Notes: a model not told the origin generated them from the letters alone. 64,000 bases of DNA from Hoyosella subflava DQS3-9A1 (GCF_000214175.1 NC_015564.1:3534001-3598000), one strand, 5' to 3'. Numbered from the stretch's first letter, positions 19,158 to 29,392 are shown. A program made the numbers and translations.

Positions 19158-19305
19158 CTACCGCGTGGAGTCGATGGCTTCCAGGACCCTGCGGTAACAC
19201 CGGGCAGATGGTCTGATGTCAGTCCGGAACGTTGGCGCCGACCCGCTCGAATCCTGCCTTCTTCAGTTCCTTGACCACTTTTCGTGTCGGCTGCCCCGCA
19301 ATCAC
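19158..19305 (-). pseudogene. hicA: Wrecked hicA toxin gene
   Basis: From GTG 19305 the frame reads QPTRKVVKELKKAGFERVGA, the normal HicA N-terminus. It then jumps to NVPD and a TGA, continues as HQTIC and shifts frame to CYRRVLEAIDSTR and a stop, which matches the normal HicA C-terminus (usually HxTISPGVYRRVLEAI). The central segment carrying the catalytic GSHxxW motif is deleted. In addition a Gly codon has become TGA, and there is a one-base frameshift. It cannot encode an active toxin. It lies 22 bp upstream of hicB on the same strand, the usual hicAB order. Confidence 0.72.
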
Positions 19306-19312
19306 ACGTTTA

Positions 19313-19328
19313 GTCTATCGTGATAGAC
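19313..19328. promoter_or_regulatory. Likely hicAB operator palindrome
   Basis: The inverted repeat GTCTATC-GT-GATAGAC has seven-base perfect arms. It sits 8 bp upstream of the hicA start, where HicB-type antitoxins bind to autorepress. The palindrome is seen; HicB binding is inferred. Confidence 0.5.
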
Positions 19329-19523
19329 ATCCGCAAGTCAATCTAACTAGACACTCAGTGGGCGCCTCTTTTCACAGCTCAGGACACATATCGGCCACTG
19401 CTTCGTCGAAGAATATCGCAGGTAGCCTGAGATCATTTGCTTGTCGGAGGCGGCTACTTACTCAGTCCACCTCGTATCCGGCTTTGTCGCCGGACTCACC
19501 CCGTCGTACTGTTCGCAGCGGCA

Positions 19524-20255
19524 TTAGCGGCAGGTTTGCAGTCCGCGCAACCTTGTATCCAGTGCTCGCATAAGCTCGCCCACCCGACCGCCGCCACCTG
19601 GGGCCCTTGGGTAACGTGTCAGGACGCTCACCACGGTGGGGCTAGCCAGACTTCCCGCCTTTTCGATGTACCCGTCGCCCACTGTGTAGTCGTCGCCAGC
19701 ATCGAGTTCGAGTGCTCGGGCTGCATGGGCAGCTGCTCCGAGGATGTGCTTGACCTGGGTCGATTTGGCAAGCGGGTGCAGGTAGGCAGCGCCTCCCGCG
19801 TGACCAGCGGCGCGCGCCGCGTCGACTGCGGCTTCGAGGCCGCCCTCTTGTGCGGAACGCGCCGCCCGATGCGCTGCGAACGCAGTCATACGCAGCGCCT
19901 TGGTCCGGTTTCCCCCGGAGGCAAACCTAAGGGCCTCGTCGAGTGCAGACCGTGCGCGTGTATCACCTGCGCAGTGGCGCTCGAAGATCGCCAGCACCGG
20001 CTCCGCGCAGGCTGTGGCAAACGCTGCCACCTCGCGCAGTTCATCCATGCTGAGTTCAACCAACAGATCCTCATTAGCCACAATTTCATCCTCACGCGGG
20101 CTGCCCGCGCCGTCTCTGACGATGGAACCGCAGGTTCGGCATTCCCACGTGCGGCAGTACGGCTCGTTCGTCGTTTGCCACCCGACAAGCACCTCGTTTG
20201 GTCCGAGTCGATGGCCATTGGGGCAGTGCGGTGGTGCGGGCTCAATAAGCTGCAC
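19524..20255 (-). CDS. Zinc-ribbon protein with Imm5-like immunity domain
   Basis: This 243-residue protein has an N-terminal knuckle pair, CPNGHRLGP and CRTWECRTCG, that looks like a zinc ribbon (about 11-42). The rest is an Ala/Arg/His-rich helical domain (about 70-190; for example ALDEALRFASGG and ARAAGHAGGAAYLHP) that resembles the Imm5-like putative immunity domain of actinobacteria. That family is linked by context to polymorphic toxins, but no toxin gene is adjacent here. The ATG at 20255 has no obvious strong ribosome site. It ends about 220 bp from the hicAB operator, and together they make an accessory patch beside tRNA-Gln. Confidence 0.6.
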   Translation of the reverse strand: MQLIEPAPPHCPNGHRLGPNEVLVGWQTTNEPYCRTWECRTCGSIVRDGAGSPREDEIVANEDLLVELSMDELREVAAFATACAEPVLAIFERHCAGDTRARSALDEALRFASGGNRTKALRMTAFAAHRAARSAQEGGLEAAVDAARAAGHAGGAAYLHPLAKSTQVKHILGAAAHAARALELDAGDDYTVGDGYIEKAGSLASPTVVSVLTRYPRAPGGGGRVGELMRALDTRLRGLQTCR

Positions 20256-20294
20256 GGCGCTAGATTACGCGCTTGCGGTGACAAGTCTGAAGGC

Positions 20295-21542
20295 TTAGTC
20301 CGCACGGTCCATCACCTCGTCCTCGACAGCGCTGTCTTCCGCAGCGCCACCTGACGCGCGCCGATACAGCACGCGCCCGGAAGCAGCGGTGAGCCCGAAC
20401 ACGACGGTGCTCACAGCGATAACCAAGGTTCCGGCCGCGTAAAGCTCCGAATCGAGGCCGATTCGTTGGTCGATCAAGAGCAGGTAGAACAGCGCGGCAA
20501 CTCCGATCGGCCCGAACCAGCCCAGGTAGACAGCGTCGCGCAGGCGCAGTTTCAGCGCTTTCGCTAACAACAGGATCACTGGCAGTCGCCGCAGCACAAG
20601 TACGGCCGCAGCGAAGATCAGTCCTTGCACTCCGAGACTCTTCCAGTCCTGCCAGGGCAGCGACATCCCCAGCAGCATGAAGAGCGGAAGAACCGCGAAT
20701 CGGTTGACGGCCTCATCGATTCGTACCTCTGCTTCCCGTTCCCGGCCGGTAGTGGCGAAGCTGAAAGCGAGACCGCCAACGAAGACCGCTAGTACACCGT
20801 CGGTGTGAACCAGGTCGGACAGCCCGAGAATGCCCACCGCAAGTGTGACTGCAAAGAAGAGCATGGGCCCGCTCTCTGTCGAGCCATGCCTTTCACCAGC
20901 ACGCAGCGCCTTTCCGCCGCACCATCCCGTGATGACGCCCACCACCACGGCCCCTGACAGTTGCCATAGGGATTCGATCGCCGTACTGCCCGCGGTAGCG
21001 ACTCCCGTCAGCGCAATCGCTACGAGAACCAGCGGCAGCGCAAGACCGTCATTCGCTCCGGATTCCAGCAGAAGCAGCTGCCTGGTGCGCTGAGGCACAT
21101 CGCGCTCGGCGAATCTCCCGCCCACCACATTGGACGCCAGGACGGGGTCTGTCGGGCATAAGGAGGCGCCCAGCAGAGCACAGGCGACAAGCGGCACGCC
21201 GAGGATTGCCCACCCGATTCCGGCTGCGATCGCTGCCATCAGCGGCATCGCCACCAGGAGCAGGATGAGCAGCGGGCGCGTATGAGTACGGATGGTCCGC
21301 AAGGGGAACTGTAACGCAACTCCCATTACGGATACGGCCAGCAAGAGATTCGCCGCCTCCCTTAGCAATGAGGCACTGTCTTCGGGCGCGTAGAGGGCGC
21401 CCACGAATTGCGGACCGAGCAATGCGCCTGCAAGCAGGCCAAGCATCGGTTCCGAGACCGGCCACTTTCGGAGGGACGCTGAAAAAGCGGCGATGATCAG
21501 CGAAAGTCCGCCGAAGACGGCAAGGTACAGGCTGATGTTCAC
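20295..21542 (-). CDS. CPA1-type cation/proton antiporter
   Basis: This 415-residue polytopic membrane protein (about 12 helices) is of the Na+/H+ exchanger superfamily. Signature segments are LLGASLCPTDPVLASNVVGG (helix with TDP motif) and LESGANDGLALPLV (the ND carboxylate pair of CPA1 exchangers). The C-terminal half contains LPLFMLLGMSLPW and GWFGPIGVAALFYLLL. GTG 21542 is chosen over an upstream in-frame start because it places the first helix directly at the N-terminus. The C-terminus is short and acidic. Probable role: Na+ or K+ efflux and pH homeostasis; ion specificity cannot be read from sequence. Confidence 0.87.
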   Translation of the reverse strand: MNISLYLAVFGGLSLIIAAFSASLRKWPVSEPMLGLLAGALLGPQFVGALYAPEDSASLLREAANLLLAVSVMGVALQFPLRTIRTHTRPLLILLLVAMPLMAAIAAGIGWAILGVPLVACALLGASLCPTDPVLASNVVGGRFAERDVPQRTRQLLLLESGANDGLALPLVLVAIALTGVATAGSTAIESLWQLSGAVVVGVITGWCGGKALRAGERHGSTESGPMLFFAVTLAVGILGLSDLVHTDGVLAVFVGGLAFSFATTGREREAEVRIDEAVNRFAVLPLFMLLGMSLPWQDWKSLGVQGLIFAAAVLVLRRLPVILLLAKALKLRLRDAVYLGWFGPIGVAALFYLLLIDQRIGLDSELYAAGTLVIAVSTVVFGLTAASGRVLYRRASGGAAEDSAVEDEVMDRAD

Positions 21543-21808
21543 GGTGCAATTTAACCGAACGAGCGCGCCTCTAAACACGGCTTTGTCGCATCGAGGCGGG
21601 CTGAACGGTCTGTGCGGCCGCGCCTTCCTGGCCCCGTAGACCGCAACTTGCGTCTCACCCGGCGCAGATGTGCACAGCTACCCGTGAATTCGGCGATGCG
21701 GTTCGGCGCACGGGCATATCCTGCGTATTATCGACGATCGGCGCACGGTCGCGCCACGCAACGTTGCAACCCGACTGAGACCTGACTCGCTGTGAGCAAG
21801 GGAGAAGA

Positions 21809-23344
21809 ATGCCGCAGACTCCACCGGCTGCTGCAGTAGTTCCTGACTCGACGTCTGATCCATCAACGGCTTCTACCGCTGTCATCGTGCTAGCTGCGGG
21901 CGCCGGCACCCGCATGAAGTCGGACCTGCCAAAGGTGCTGCACACAATGTGCGGCCGTTCGATGATCGGGCACGCGCTCACGGCTGCGGACGCCATCGAC
22001 CCTGGAGCACTAGTCGCGGTTGTGGGGCATCAACGTGAACTCGTCGGCCGCGAAGTCAAAGCCGTGGCTGAGTTACTCGACCGCGATATCGCGGTGGCTG
22101 TGCAGGAGGAGCAGAACGGCACCGGGCACGCAGTCGAGAGTGGACTGAAAGCCCTTCCGGACGATTTCGACGGAACAGTCCTCGTCACCGCCGGGGATGT
22201 GCCCCTGCTCGACGGCGCCACGCTAAGCGAGTTGCTCGCGACCCATCGAGCGGGTGCCGGGGCTACGGTGACGGTGTTGACATTCACTGTCGCCCAGCCC
22301 CGCGGCTACGGGCGGATTGTCCGCGAAGCCGACGGTTCCCTCAGCGCAATTGTGGAAGAAGCTGACGCGACAGATGAGCAGCGCGCAATTACGGAGGTCA
22401 ACGCCGGGGTCTATGCATTCGACGCCCGACATCTTCGCTCGGCATTGCAGGATCTGAGTTCCGACAACGCGCAGGGTGAGCTGTATCTGACCGACGTCAT
22501 CGAGATTGCCCGCAGCCGGGATCTCGCCGTCCGTGCGCTGCACGTTGGCGATGCTGCCCTCGTTGCCGGGGTCAACGACCGTGTCCAGCTCGCTGCGCTT
22601 CGCAAAGAGATGAACCGCCGAATCGTCGAGCACTGGATGCGTGAAGGCGTCAGCGTCATCGACCCCGATACAACATGGATCGACGTCTCGGTCCGTCTCG
22701 GGAGGGACGCGACCCTGCTCCCCGGTGTGCAACTGTATGGGGCGACCCTCATCGGCGATCGGGCTGAGATTGGTCCTGACACGACGCTGACGGACGTGAC
22801 TGTCGGCGAGGATGCGCGGGTAGTCAGATCACACGGTGAACGTTCCACGATCGGCGCCTCCAGCATGATTGGGCCGTTCGCATATTTGCGCCCCAAGTCG
22901 TTGATCGGGGACCACGCGAAAATCGGTACATACGTCGAAACCAAAAATGTCGATATTGGCGCGCATTCCAAGGTCCCGCACCTGACGTACGTGGGTGACG
23001 CATCTATCGGCGAGCACACGAATATCGGCGCATCAAGCGTTTTCGTGAACTATGACGGCGTTAACAAGACCCGGACCATCGTTGGGTCGCACGTTCGGGC
23101 AGGCTCGGACACCATGTTCGTCGCACCACTGCATGTCGGTGACGGCGCGTATACAGGAGCGGGCACTGTGCTCCGCGAAGACGTCCCGCCAGGGGCACTA
23201 GCAATATCTGGCGGCAGACAGCGCAACATTGAGGGCTGGGTCGACGCGAATCGTCCAGGCTCCGCAGCAGCGAAAGCTGCGGTGAAGGCTCGCAATGCGG
23301 CGAGGAAACAACACAACGCAACCGAGGACGGCGGCACCGAGTGA
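21809..23344 (+). CDS. glmU: Bifunctional GlcN-1-P acetyltransferase / GlcNAc-1-P uridyltransferase
   Basis: This 511-residue GlmU makes UDP-GlcNAc for peptidoglycan and arabinogalactan. After a 20-residue extension the uridyltransferase domain begins ([20 protein letters not shown]), with [13 protein letters not shown] and [12 protein letters not shown] further on. From about residue 270 a left-handed beta-helix of hexapeptide repeats forms the acetyltransferase, with [20 protein letters not shown] and [17 protein letters not shown]. The tail is basic. AAGGGAGAAG precedes the ATG. The stop overlaps the prs start by 4 bp (GTGA). Confidence 0.97.
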   Translation: MPQTPPAAAVVPDSTSDPSTASTAVIVLAAGAGTRMKSDLPKVLHTMCGRSMIGHALTAADAIDPGALVAVVGHQRELVGREVKAVAELLDRDIAVAVQEEQNGTGHAVESGLKALPDDFDGTVLVTAGDVPLLDGATLSELLATHRAGAGATVTVLTFTVAQPRGYGRIVREADGSLSAIVEEADATDEQRAITEVNAGVYAFDARHLRSALQDLSSDNAQGELYLTDVIEIARSRDLAVRALHVGDAALVAGVNDRVQLAALRKEMNRRIVEHWMREGVSVIDPDTTWIDVSVRLGRDATLLPGVQLYGATLIGDRAEIGPDTTLTDVTVGEDARVVRSHGERSTIGASSMIGPFAYLRPKSLIGDHAKIGTYVETKNVDIGAHSKVPHLTYVGDASIGEHTNIGASSVFVNYDGVNKTRTIVGSHVRAGSDTMFVAPLHVGDGAYTGAGTVLREDVPPGALAISGGRQRNIEGWVDANRPGSAAAKAAVKARNAARKQHNATEDGGTE

Positions 23345-24321
23345 GCGCATTTTCCGTTGACAACCAGAAGAACCTGATGCTCTTCTCCGGCCGGGCTCAT
23401 CCTGAGCTCGCCGAGCAGGTCGCGAAGGAACTCGACATCGCGGTGACGCCGCAGACGGCGCGTGACTTCGCGAACGGCGAAATCTTCGTCCGCTTCGAAG
23501 AGTCCGTCCGCGGATGTGACGCCTTTGTTCTGCAAAGCCATCCGTACCCGCTGAACAGCTGGCTTATGGAGCAGTTGATCATGATCGACGCGCTTAAGCG
23601 GGGCTCAGCGAAACGCATCACCGCGATCTTGCCGTTCTTCCCCTACGCACGGCAGGACAAAAAGCACCGCGGTCGCGAGCCCATCTCAGCGCGTCTCGTC
23701 GCAGACCTGCTGAAGACCGCGGGCGCGGACCGGATCATCACGGTGGACTTGCACACCGATCAGATCCAGGGGTTTTTCGACGGCCCGGTTGACCACATGC
23801 GCGCAGCGCCTCAGCTCGCCGAGTACGTGCGGTCCAACTACTCGCTCGATCAGATCACGGTGGTCTCCCCCGACTCGGGCCGTGTCCGTGTCGCCGAGAA
23901 GTGGGCAGACTTCCTCGGCGGAGCACCGCTCGCGTTCATCCACAAAACTCGCGATCCGCTGGTACCGAACCAGGTGAAGTCGAACCGCGTTGTCGGCGAC
24001 GTCGAAGGACGCACCAGCATCCTGATTGATGACATGATCGACACCGGCGGCACGATCGCCGGGGCCGTAGGTCTGCTCAAAGAGTCCGGAGCGGGAGACG
24101 TCGTTATCGCGACCACACACGGCGTACTTTCGGACCCCGCAGCTGAACGCCTCGCTAATTGTGGTGCCAAAGAAGTGATCGTCACTAACACGCTTCCAAT
24201 CGCTGAGGACAAGCACTTCCCGCAGTTGACGGTGCTCTCGATCGCGCCGCTGCTCGCGCAGACCATCCGTGAGGTTTTCGAGAACGGATCCGTGACCTCA
24301 CTCTTCGATGGCAGCGCCTGA
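23341..24321 (+). CDS. prs: Ribose-phosphate pyrophosphokinase (PRPP synthetase)
   Basis: This 326-residue enzyme forms PRPP from ribose-5-phosphate and ATP for purine, pyrimidine, His and Trp synthesis and, in this order, for decaprenyl-phosphoribose and cell-wall arabinan. Visible motifs are the ATP loop [19 protein letters not shown], the catalytic segment [15 protein letters not shown] and the PRPP-binding loop [16 protein letters not shown]. The GTG start overlaps the glmU stop, so the two are co-translated. Confidence 0.97.
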   Translation: MSAFSVDNQKNLMLFSGRAHPELAEQVAKELDIAVTPQTARDFANGEIFVRFEESVRGCDAFVLQSHPYPLNSWLMEQLIMIDALKRGSAKRITAILPFFPYARQDKKHRGREPISARLVADLLKTAGADRIITVDLHTDQIQGFFDGPVDHMRAAPQLAEYVRSNYSLDQITVVSPDSGRVRVAEKWADFLGGAPLAFIHKTRDPLVPNQVKSNRVVGDVEGRTSILIDDMIDTGGTIAGAVGLLKESGAGDVVIATTHGVLSDPAAERLANCGAKEVIVTNTLPIAEDKHFPQLTVLSIAPLLAQTIREVFENGSVTSLFDGSA

Positions 24322-24620
24322 ACAGGTTGCGACTCAACAAGAATCGGATGACTCTCAGGCCATTGCTGAGCCGGACCATCGTTGGAGTGGCCGGCTACAT
24401 CGTCGTGGACGCTAGGCACCTGCTGCCGTGATACAGAAGCCGGATTTCACACATCCGGCCTCGCACCGCTACCATAGTCAAGTTGTCTCGGCGAGGGTGG
24501 CTGCAATATGCCCCGTTATCGGCGCGACCGGGCAGAAATGCCCGATTTCACTGGCCAGGCGCTGGTGCGCGCACTCGTGCGGGACCGCACGACAACACGT
24601 CCCGTTCAGAGGAGTACACG
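24322..24620. other. Intergenic region between prs and rplY
   Basis: No gene is visible in these 299 bp. A seven-bp perfect stem, GCCGGAT-TTCACAC-ATCCGGC, spans 24439-24459 and could end the glmU-prs transcript, though no T-run follows. The rplY promoter should lie in the right half. Mycobacteria carry the lipoprotein gene lpqT here; it is absent. Confidence 0.4.
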
Positions 24621-25259
24621 ATGGCCGACACTTTCGAGCTGGCTGTAGAAGAGCGCACCGAATTTGGTAAGGGCGCTGCTCGCCGCGCGCGCCGCGACTG
24701 GAAAATCCCCGCAGTTCTCTACGGCCATGGCGAACCGCCACAGCACCTGCTTCTGCCTTTCACCGAGTTCGCGGCCATCCTCCGCTCCGGCGGCACCAAC
24801 GCGATCCTTTCGCTGAACATCGGTGGCAAGAAGTCACTGGCGTTCACCAAGTCTGTCTCGACGCACCCGATCCGCCCCGTGATCGAGCACGTCGATCTGC
24901 TCGTGGTGAAGAAGGGCGAGAAGATCAGCGTCGACATCCCCGTCGTCATCAGTGGGGAGGCCGCACCTGACACCCTCGTCACTCAGGACGCTGGCACGCT
25001 GACCGTCCTTGCGGACGCGCTGAACATCCCGGACGAGTTCGACGTTTCAGTCGAGGGTGCTGAGGCTGGCACCCAGATCCTCGCGAGTGACGTGAAGCTC
25101 CCCGCGGGCGTCGAGCTCGAGTCTGACCCGGAAACCCTCGTCGCGAATGTCACTGCCGCTCAGGAAGAGGAAGTTCCCGAGGAGGGCGCCGAGCCAGAGG
25201 CTGTCGAGGCTGAGGCACCCCAGGGCGATGCAGTTCCTGAGGACGCCAGCGAGGAGTGA
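24621..25259 (+). CDS. rplY: 50S ribosomal protein L25 (CTC/TL5 type)
   Basis: This 212-residue long-form L25 binds 5S rRNA. The N-terminal L25 domain spans about 1-95 ([20 protein letters not shown], then [16 protein letters not shown]) and the TL5-type C-terminal beta domain about 100-185. A Glu-rich acidic tail follows ([19 protein letters not shown]). ATG 24621 follows GAGGAGTACACG; the frame is open upstream but without family sequence. It pairs with pth downstream as in mycobacteria. Confidence 0.96.
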   Translation: MADTFELAVEERTEFGKGAARRARRDWKIPAVLYGHGEPPQHLLLPFTEFAAILRSGGTNAILSLNIGGKKSLAFTKSVSTHPIRPVIEHVDLLVVKKGEKISVDIPVVISGEAAPDTLVTQDAGTLTVLADALNIPDEFDVSVEGAEAGTQILASDVKLPAGVELESDPETLVANVTAAQEEEVPEEGAEPEAVEAEAPQGDAVPEDASEE

Positions 25260-25271
25260 TCGTTCTTCCAT

Positions 25272-25303
25272 GACGGCGCGTCGTCCTCGGGCGGCGCGCC
25301 GTC
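25272..25303 (+). terminator. Hairpin after rplY
   Basis: A nine-bp perfect GC-rich stem, GACGGCGCG paired with CGCGCCGTC with a 14-nt loop, starts 12 bp after the rplY stop and ends 48 bp before pth. There is no T-run, so termination is probably partial. Confidence 0.45.
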
Positions 25304-25351
25304 TGCTGTGTCAGGATCAGTACCGACTGACTGGAGTGAGGAGGCCCACCG

Positions 25352-25921
25352 GTGACATTTGTCGTCGCGGGGCTAGGCAACCCTGGAACGCAGTACGCAA
25401 CCACGCGGCACAATGTCGGTTACCTAGTCGCCGATGTCCTTGCCGCGCGCTACGGAGCACGCTTTTCAGGCCAGAAACGTACACGCGCGGACCTCGCTGA
25501 AGTTCGGTTATCTGGTGTCAAGGTCGTGTTGGCCAAACCGCACACGTACATGAACCTCTCCGGGGGCCCGATTTCCGCGACCGCGAAGTTCTTCTCGGTC
25601 CCACCAGAGAACGTGATCGCCGTTCACGATGATCTTGATCTGGACTTCGGCGTTGTGCGCCTCAAGCGCGCCGGCGGTGAGGGCGGCCATAACGGCCTGC
25701 GCTCCCTCACCGCACATTTGCACACGCGCGATTACCTCAGGGTTCGTCTCGGTGTCGGGCGCCCGCCTGGTCAGATGGCGGCCGCTTCATATGTACTCAA
25801 ACCGTTTTCCGCAACGGAGCGCAAAGAGCTTGGTGTGATCGTCGAGGAAGCGGCGGACGCCCTCGAACTCCTCATCGAACTCGGGCTTGAAGCAGCCCAG
25901 AACCGCGTGCACGCACGCTGA
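25352..25921 (+). CDS. pth: Peptidyl-tRNA hydrolase
   Basis: This 189-residue esterase recycles peptidyl-tRNAs dropped from ribosomes. The N-terminal GLGNPGTQYATTRHNVGYL contains the conserved Asn and the catalytic His. KPHTYMNLSGGP, HDDLDLDFGVVRLK and GGHNGLRSL are all intact. The GTG start follows GAGGAGG. It converges with the acyl-AMP ligase gene with one base between the stops. Confidence 0.96.
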   Translation: MTFVVAGLGNPGTQYATTRHNVGYLVADVLAARYGARFSGQKRTRADLAEVRLSGVKVVLAKPHTYMNLSGGPISATAKFFSVPPENVIAVHDDLDLDFGVVRLKRAGGEGGHNGLRSLTAHLHTRDYLRVRLGVGRPPGQMAAASYVLKPFSATERKELGVIVEEAADALELLIELGLEAAQNRVHAR

Positions 25922-25922
25922 T

Positions 25923-27557
25923 TTACAGTCCGACGAGGTTGACTGAGTTAGACCGGCGCAGTTTGCCCGACGGAGTCTTGGGGACCGTGCCCGGAGCGAG
26001 CACCGCGACAGTCCGGGGCCTGACGCCGACTTCAGCGAAGACCGCGTGCACTACCTCGTGCTGAATACGGCTCACCTCTTCCGGATCGTCATGCGCTTTC
26101 GACTCCACGGCGACAGCGAAACTCTCGCGGCGGTCACCTGCATCAATGCGAACGGCGACTGAAGCTCCCGCGCGAACGCCGGACACTGTCGCGGCAGCAC
26201 GCTCGATGTCAGTCGGATAAATGTTGCGCCCGCCCATGATGATCACGTCTTTAGCGCGCCCGCATACAACGATGTGGCCGCTTTCGGTGAAGTACCCGAT
26301 GTCTCCCGTATTGAGCCAGCCTGCGGAGTCCTGGGTAGGTTTCTCACCGTCAATAGTGACGTAGCCCGGGCTGACAGCGGGCCCGCGTACCTCGATCGTG
26401 CCGACGCCGCGGGTACGCAGCTCGTTGCCCTCGTTGTCCACTACCCGTCCCTCGAGGTTTGGCACCAGCGGGCCCAGCGTGACCAAGCGACGCGTGTTGG
26501 CGCCTTTCTGCGCGGGCACCGCGCTGAACATCGCTTCAAGGAGGTCAGCGTCCACCTCGTCGATCGTCATGCCCTCATCCACTGCCATCGAAATCGCCAG
26601 CGTCGTTTCGGCCATCCCGTACGCGGGTGCGAGGGCCTCTGGCTTCAGACCGAAACGCTCGCCCGCCTCGAGCAAGTCCAGCATCGTGTCCGGGTCGATG
26701 GGTTCGGCGCCGCTCATCGCTACGCGCAATGACGACAGGTCACAGTAATCATTCGGAGCCTGCCGCAGCCGACGGGCGAGAAGCGCCCACGCGAAATTAG
26801 GTGCGGACGTGATGGTGCCCCGGTACTTGGTGATCAGATCCGCCCAAAGCAATGGCGACTGCAGGAAGTCGAGCGGTGTGACATTGACGCTCTCGCATCC
26901 GACCTGCATGGGTGTCGTGAGAAACCCGACCATTCCCATGTCGTGGAAGAGGGGCAGCCAACTCACCATGACGTCGGTGTCGAAGTCGTAGTGAGCTGCA
27001 TCGATCATCGCGTGCGTATTGGTGTAGAAGTTCCCGTGGGTAATGCGCACAGCCTTGGGGGCGCCGGTCGAACCAGATGTCAGCTGCTGCAGCGCGATGT
27101 CGTCTTCGGTCGTGTCGAGAGGTTCCGCGTCAGGTCCATCTTGTAGGTCAGAAACGGAGACCGCGGTTATTCCCTTATCGGCGAGAATCGGCGCAACTGG
27201 TTCGAACGGGGCACTGATAATGACCGCCCGGGCTTGGATCATCTCCACCACGGTCTGGGTTTCCCCGGCCCAGTGGGCAAGGTTCGTGCGTGGAGTCGGT
27301 TGGTGCAGCATCGTCACCGAGCCGCCACGCATCCAGATCGCCTGAACCGAGGGCGCGATCTCCACGGGCTGCCCCGCGAGAATTCCCACTGCGTCCCCAG
27401 GGCCTATACCAAGTTCCGCGAGCCCGCCCGCCATTTTCCGCGCCACTTGGTGGACTTCGCCCCACGATTGCCGCAACGGCGCACTCGGTTCGCCCGTGAC
27501 CAGTCCCGTCGGGCTTGACGCTGCCGTTGCGTACATCTCGTCAGTGAACCTGCTCAA
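25923..27557 (-). CDS. Fatty acyl-AMP/CoA ligase, Pks16-like
   Basis: This 544-residue ANL-superfamily adenylating enzyme has the same length and position (next to pth) as mycobacterial Pks16 (Rv1013), which despite its name is an acyl-CoA synthetase. The ATP loop [39 protein letters not shown] and the C-terminal [14 protein letters not shown] (catalytic Lys) are present, so it should be active. The start is TTG at 27557, supported by AGGAGAGG six bases upstream. Its substrate and a partner carrier protein are not evident. Confidence 0.88.
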   Translation of the reverse strand: MSRFTDEMYATAASSPTGLVTGEPSAPLRQSWGEVHQVARKMAGGLAELGIGPGDAVGILAGQPVEIAPSVQAIWMRGGSVTMLHQPTPRTNLAHWAGETQTVVEMIQARAVIISAPFEPVAPILADKGITAVSVSDLQDGPDAEPLDTTEDDIALQQLTSGSTGAPKAVRITHGNFYTNTHAMIDAAHYDFDTDVMVSWLPLFHDMGMVGFLTTPMQVGCESVNVTPLDFLQSPLLWADLITKYRGTITSAPNFAWALLARRLRQAPNDYCDLSSLRVAMSGAEPIDPDTMLDLLEAGERFGLKPEALAPAYGMAETTLAISMAVDEGMTIDEVDADLLEAMFSAVPAQKGANTRRLVTLGPLVPNLEGRVVDNEGNELRTRGVGTIEVRGPAVSPGYVTIDGEKPTQDSAGWLNTGDIGYFTESGHIVVCGRAKDVIIMGGRNIYPTDIERAAATVSGVRAGASVAVRIDAGDRRESFAVAVESKAHDDPEEVSRIQHEVVHAVFAEVGVRPRTVAVLAPGTVPKTPSGKLRRSNSVNLVGL

Positions 27558-27733
27558 TGACCTCTCCTTATACTGCGGTTCGGCCTAGCAGTCCGGAGCC
27601 CGGCCGACCTTCTCAGGTTAGTCCGCGGAGTGATATATGCCCGCAGATCGGCGCGATCCGCTGATTAAGTCAAAACTCTTTCAGCGACTAGGCTTACAAG
27701 GAGACCCACTCGCCCGAATCGCAAGGAAACAGC

Positions 27734-29392
27734 GTGACCGACACCGACCAGTCCGTTCCCGGCAGTGCTAGCGCAAAGCGTGCAAGCTCGAGCGTCGCCG
27801 CGGAAGCGAAACGGCGTCGGACGTTCGCTGTTATCTCCCATCCTGACGCTGGTAAGTCGACGCTCACGGAAGCACTGGCGCTGCACGCCCAGGTCATCGC
27901 TGAAGCCGGCGCCGTGCACGGTAAGTCGGGCCGGAAGTCGACCGTCTCCGACTGGATGGAGATGGAAAAGGCACGCGGAATCTCTGTCAGCTCGACTGCC
28001 CTTCAGTTCACCTATGTGCTCCCCGATGATGATGCCGAATGCGTGATCAACTTGGTCGATACGCCAGGTCACGCGGATTTTTCCGAAGACACCTATCGGG
28101 TGCTGACAGCGGTTGACTGCGCTGTGATGCTCATCGACTCCGCCAAGGGACTCGAGCCGCAGACCTTGAAGCTGTTCCAGGTGTGTAAGCATCGGGGCAT
28201 TCCTGTCATCACGGTGATGAACAAGTGGGATCGACCCGGCCGCATGGTGCTGGAGTTACTCGACGAGGTCAGCGAGCGGATCGGGTTGCTGCCGACGCCG
28301 TTGTATCTGCCAGTCGGCATTGCCGGTGATTTCCGGGGCCTGTTGCGCCGCGGCAAAGATGGCGAACCGGCGGAGTACATCAAGTTCACCCGCACTGCCG
28401 GCGGCGCCACCATCGCGCCTGAGGAGTATCTGTCAGCCGAAGCAGCGCTATCTATAGAAGGTGACGACTGGGAAACGGCAGCCGAGGAGAGTGAGTTACT
28501 TTCGGCTACCGGCCAGGACCATAATCAGGAGACGTTCCTCGCTGGGGAGACGTCGCCGGTGATCTTCACGTCCGCAATGCTGAATTTCGGCGTACGTCAG
28601 CTTCTTCAGGCTCTTGTCGAGCTTGCGCCTCCACCTCACTCTCGGCAGAGTGTCGAGGGCGAGGCGCGCGACGTCACCGACCCGTTCTCCGCTGTCGTGT
28701 TCAAAGTGCAGGCGGGTATGGATTCCGCGCACCGCGACCGGATTGCGTTCATGCGAATCGTCTCAGGCGAGTTCGAGCGCGGCATGGTGGTGACGCACGC
28801 TCAAACAGGACGGCCCTTCGCCACAAAGTACGCGCAGACGATGTTCGGGCGCGATCGCTCGACAGTGGATACCGCGTACCCGGGTGACGTCGTCGGTCTG
28901 GTCAATGCCACCGCGCTGGCACCCGGGCACACGCTCTTCAATGGCCCTGCGGTGGAGTACCCGCCTATCCCCTCATTCGCACCCGAGCATTTCGCGGTGC
29001 TGCGGGCCACGAGTGCGAGCAAGTACAAGCAGTTCCGGAAAGCGATCGAGCAGCTCGATTCCGAGGGTGTGGTGCAGGTGCTGCGTAACGATCTGCGGGG
29101 TGATGCTTCGCCTGTCCTCGCCGCAGTTGGTCCCATGCAGTTCGAGGTCGTGACCGCGCGGATGCGCACGGAGTTCAACGTCGAGACGCAGCTGGATCGC
29201 CTCCCTTACGCGCTGGCGCGGCGCACCGATGCGGAATCGGCCACTGAACTTGGCCGTCAGCGCGGCGTGGAAGTGTTCCTTCGGACAGATGGAGTCCTTC
29301 TCGCACTGGTCAGCGATAAGTGGCGGCTGCAATTCATCCAGAAAGAACACCCAGATTTGACGCTGGAACCGCTCGTGGCTACCGCTGATTAG
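27734..29392 (+). CDS. prfC: Peptide chain release factor 3
   Basis: This 552-residue translational GTPase removes RF1/RF2 from the ribosome after peptide release. It shows G1 SHPDAGKSTLTEAL, the switch segment EMEKARGISVSSTALQF, G3 DTPGHADFSEDTYRVL and G4 NKWDRPGR. The RF3-specific C-terminal domain (GPMQFEVVTARMRTEFNVE) is also present. An Ala/Ser-rich 30-residue N-terminal extension precedes the GTPase domain. The GTG start follows AAGGAAACAGC. It is divergent from the acyl-AMP ligase across 176 bp, and its stop overlaps the convergent gntR by 4 bp. Confidence 0.93.
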   Translation: MTDTDQSVPGSASAKRASSSVAAEAKRRRTFAVISHPDAGKSTLTEALALHAQVIAEAGAVHGKSGRKSTVSDWMEMEKARGISVSSTALQFTYVLPDDDAECVINLVDTPGHADFSEDTYRVLTAVDCAVMLIDSAKGLEPQTLKLFQVCKHRGIPVITVMNKWDRPGRMVLELLDEVSERIGLLPTPLYLPVGIAGDFRGLLRRGKDGEPAEYIKFTRTAGGATIAPEEYLSAEAALSIEGDDWETAAEESELLSATGQDHNQETFLAGETSPVIFTSAMLNFGVRQLLQALVELAPPPHSRQSVEGEARDVTDPFSAVVFKVQAGMDSAHRDRIAFMRIVSGEFERGMVVTHAQTGRPFATKYAQTMFGRDRSTVDTAYPGDVVGLVNATALAPGHTLFNGPAVEYPPIPSFAPEHFAVLRATSASKYKQFRKAIEQLDSEGVVQVLRNDLRGDASPVLAAVGPMQFEVVTARMRTEFNVETQLDRLPYALARRTDAESATELGRQRGVEVFLRTDGVLLALVSDKWRLQFIQKEHPDLTLEPLVATAD

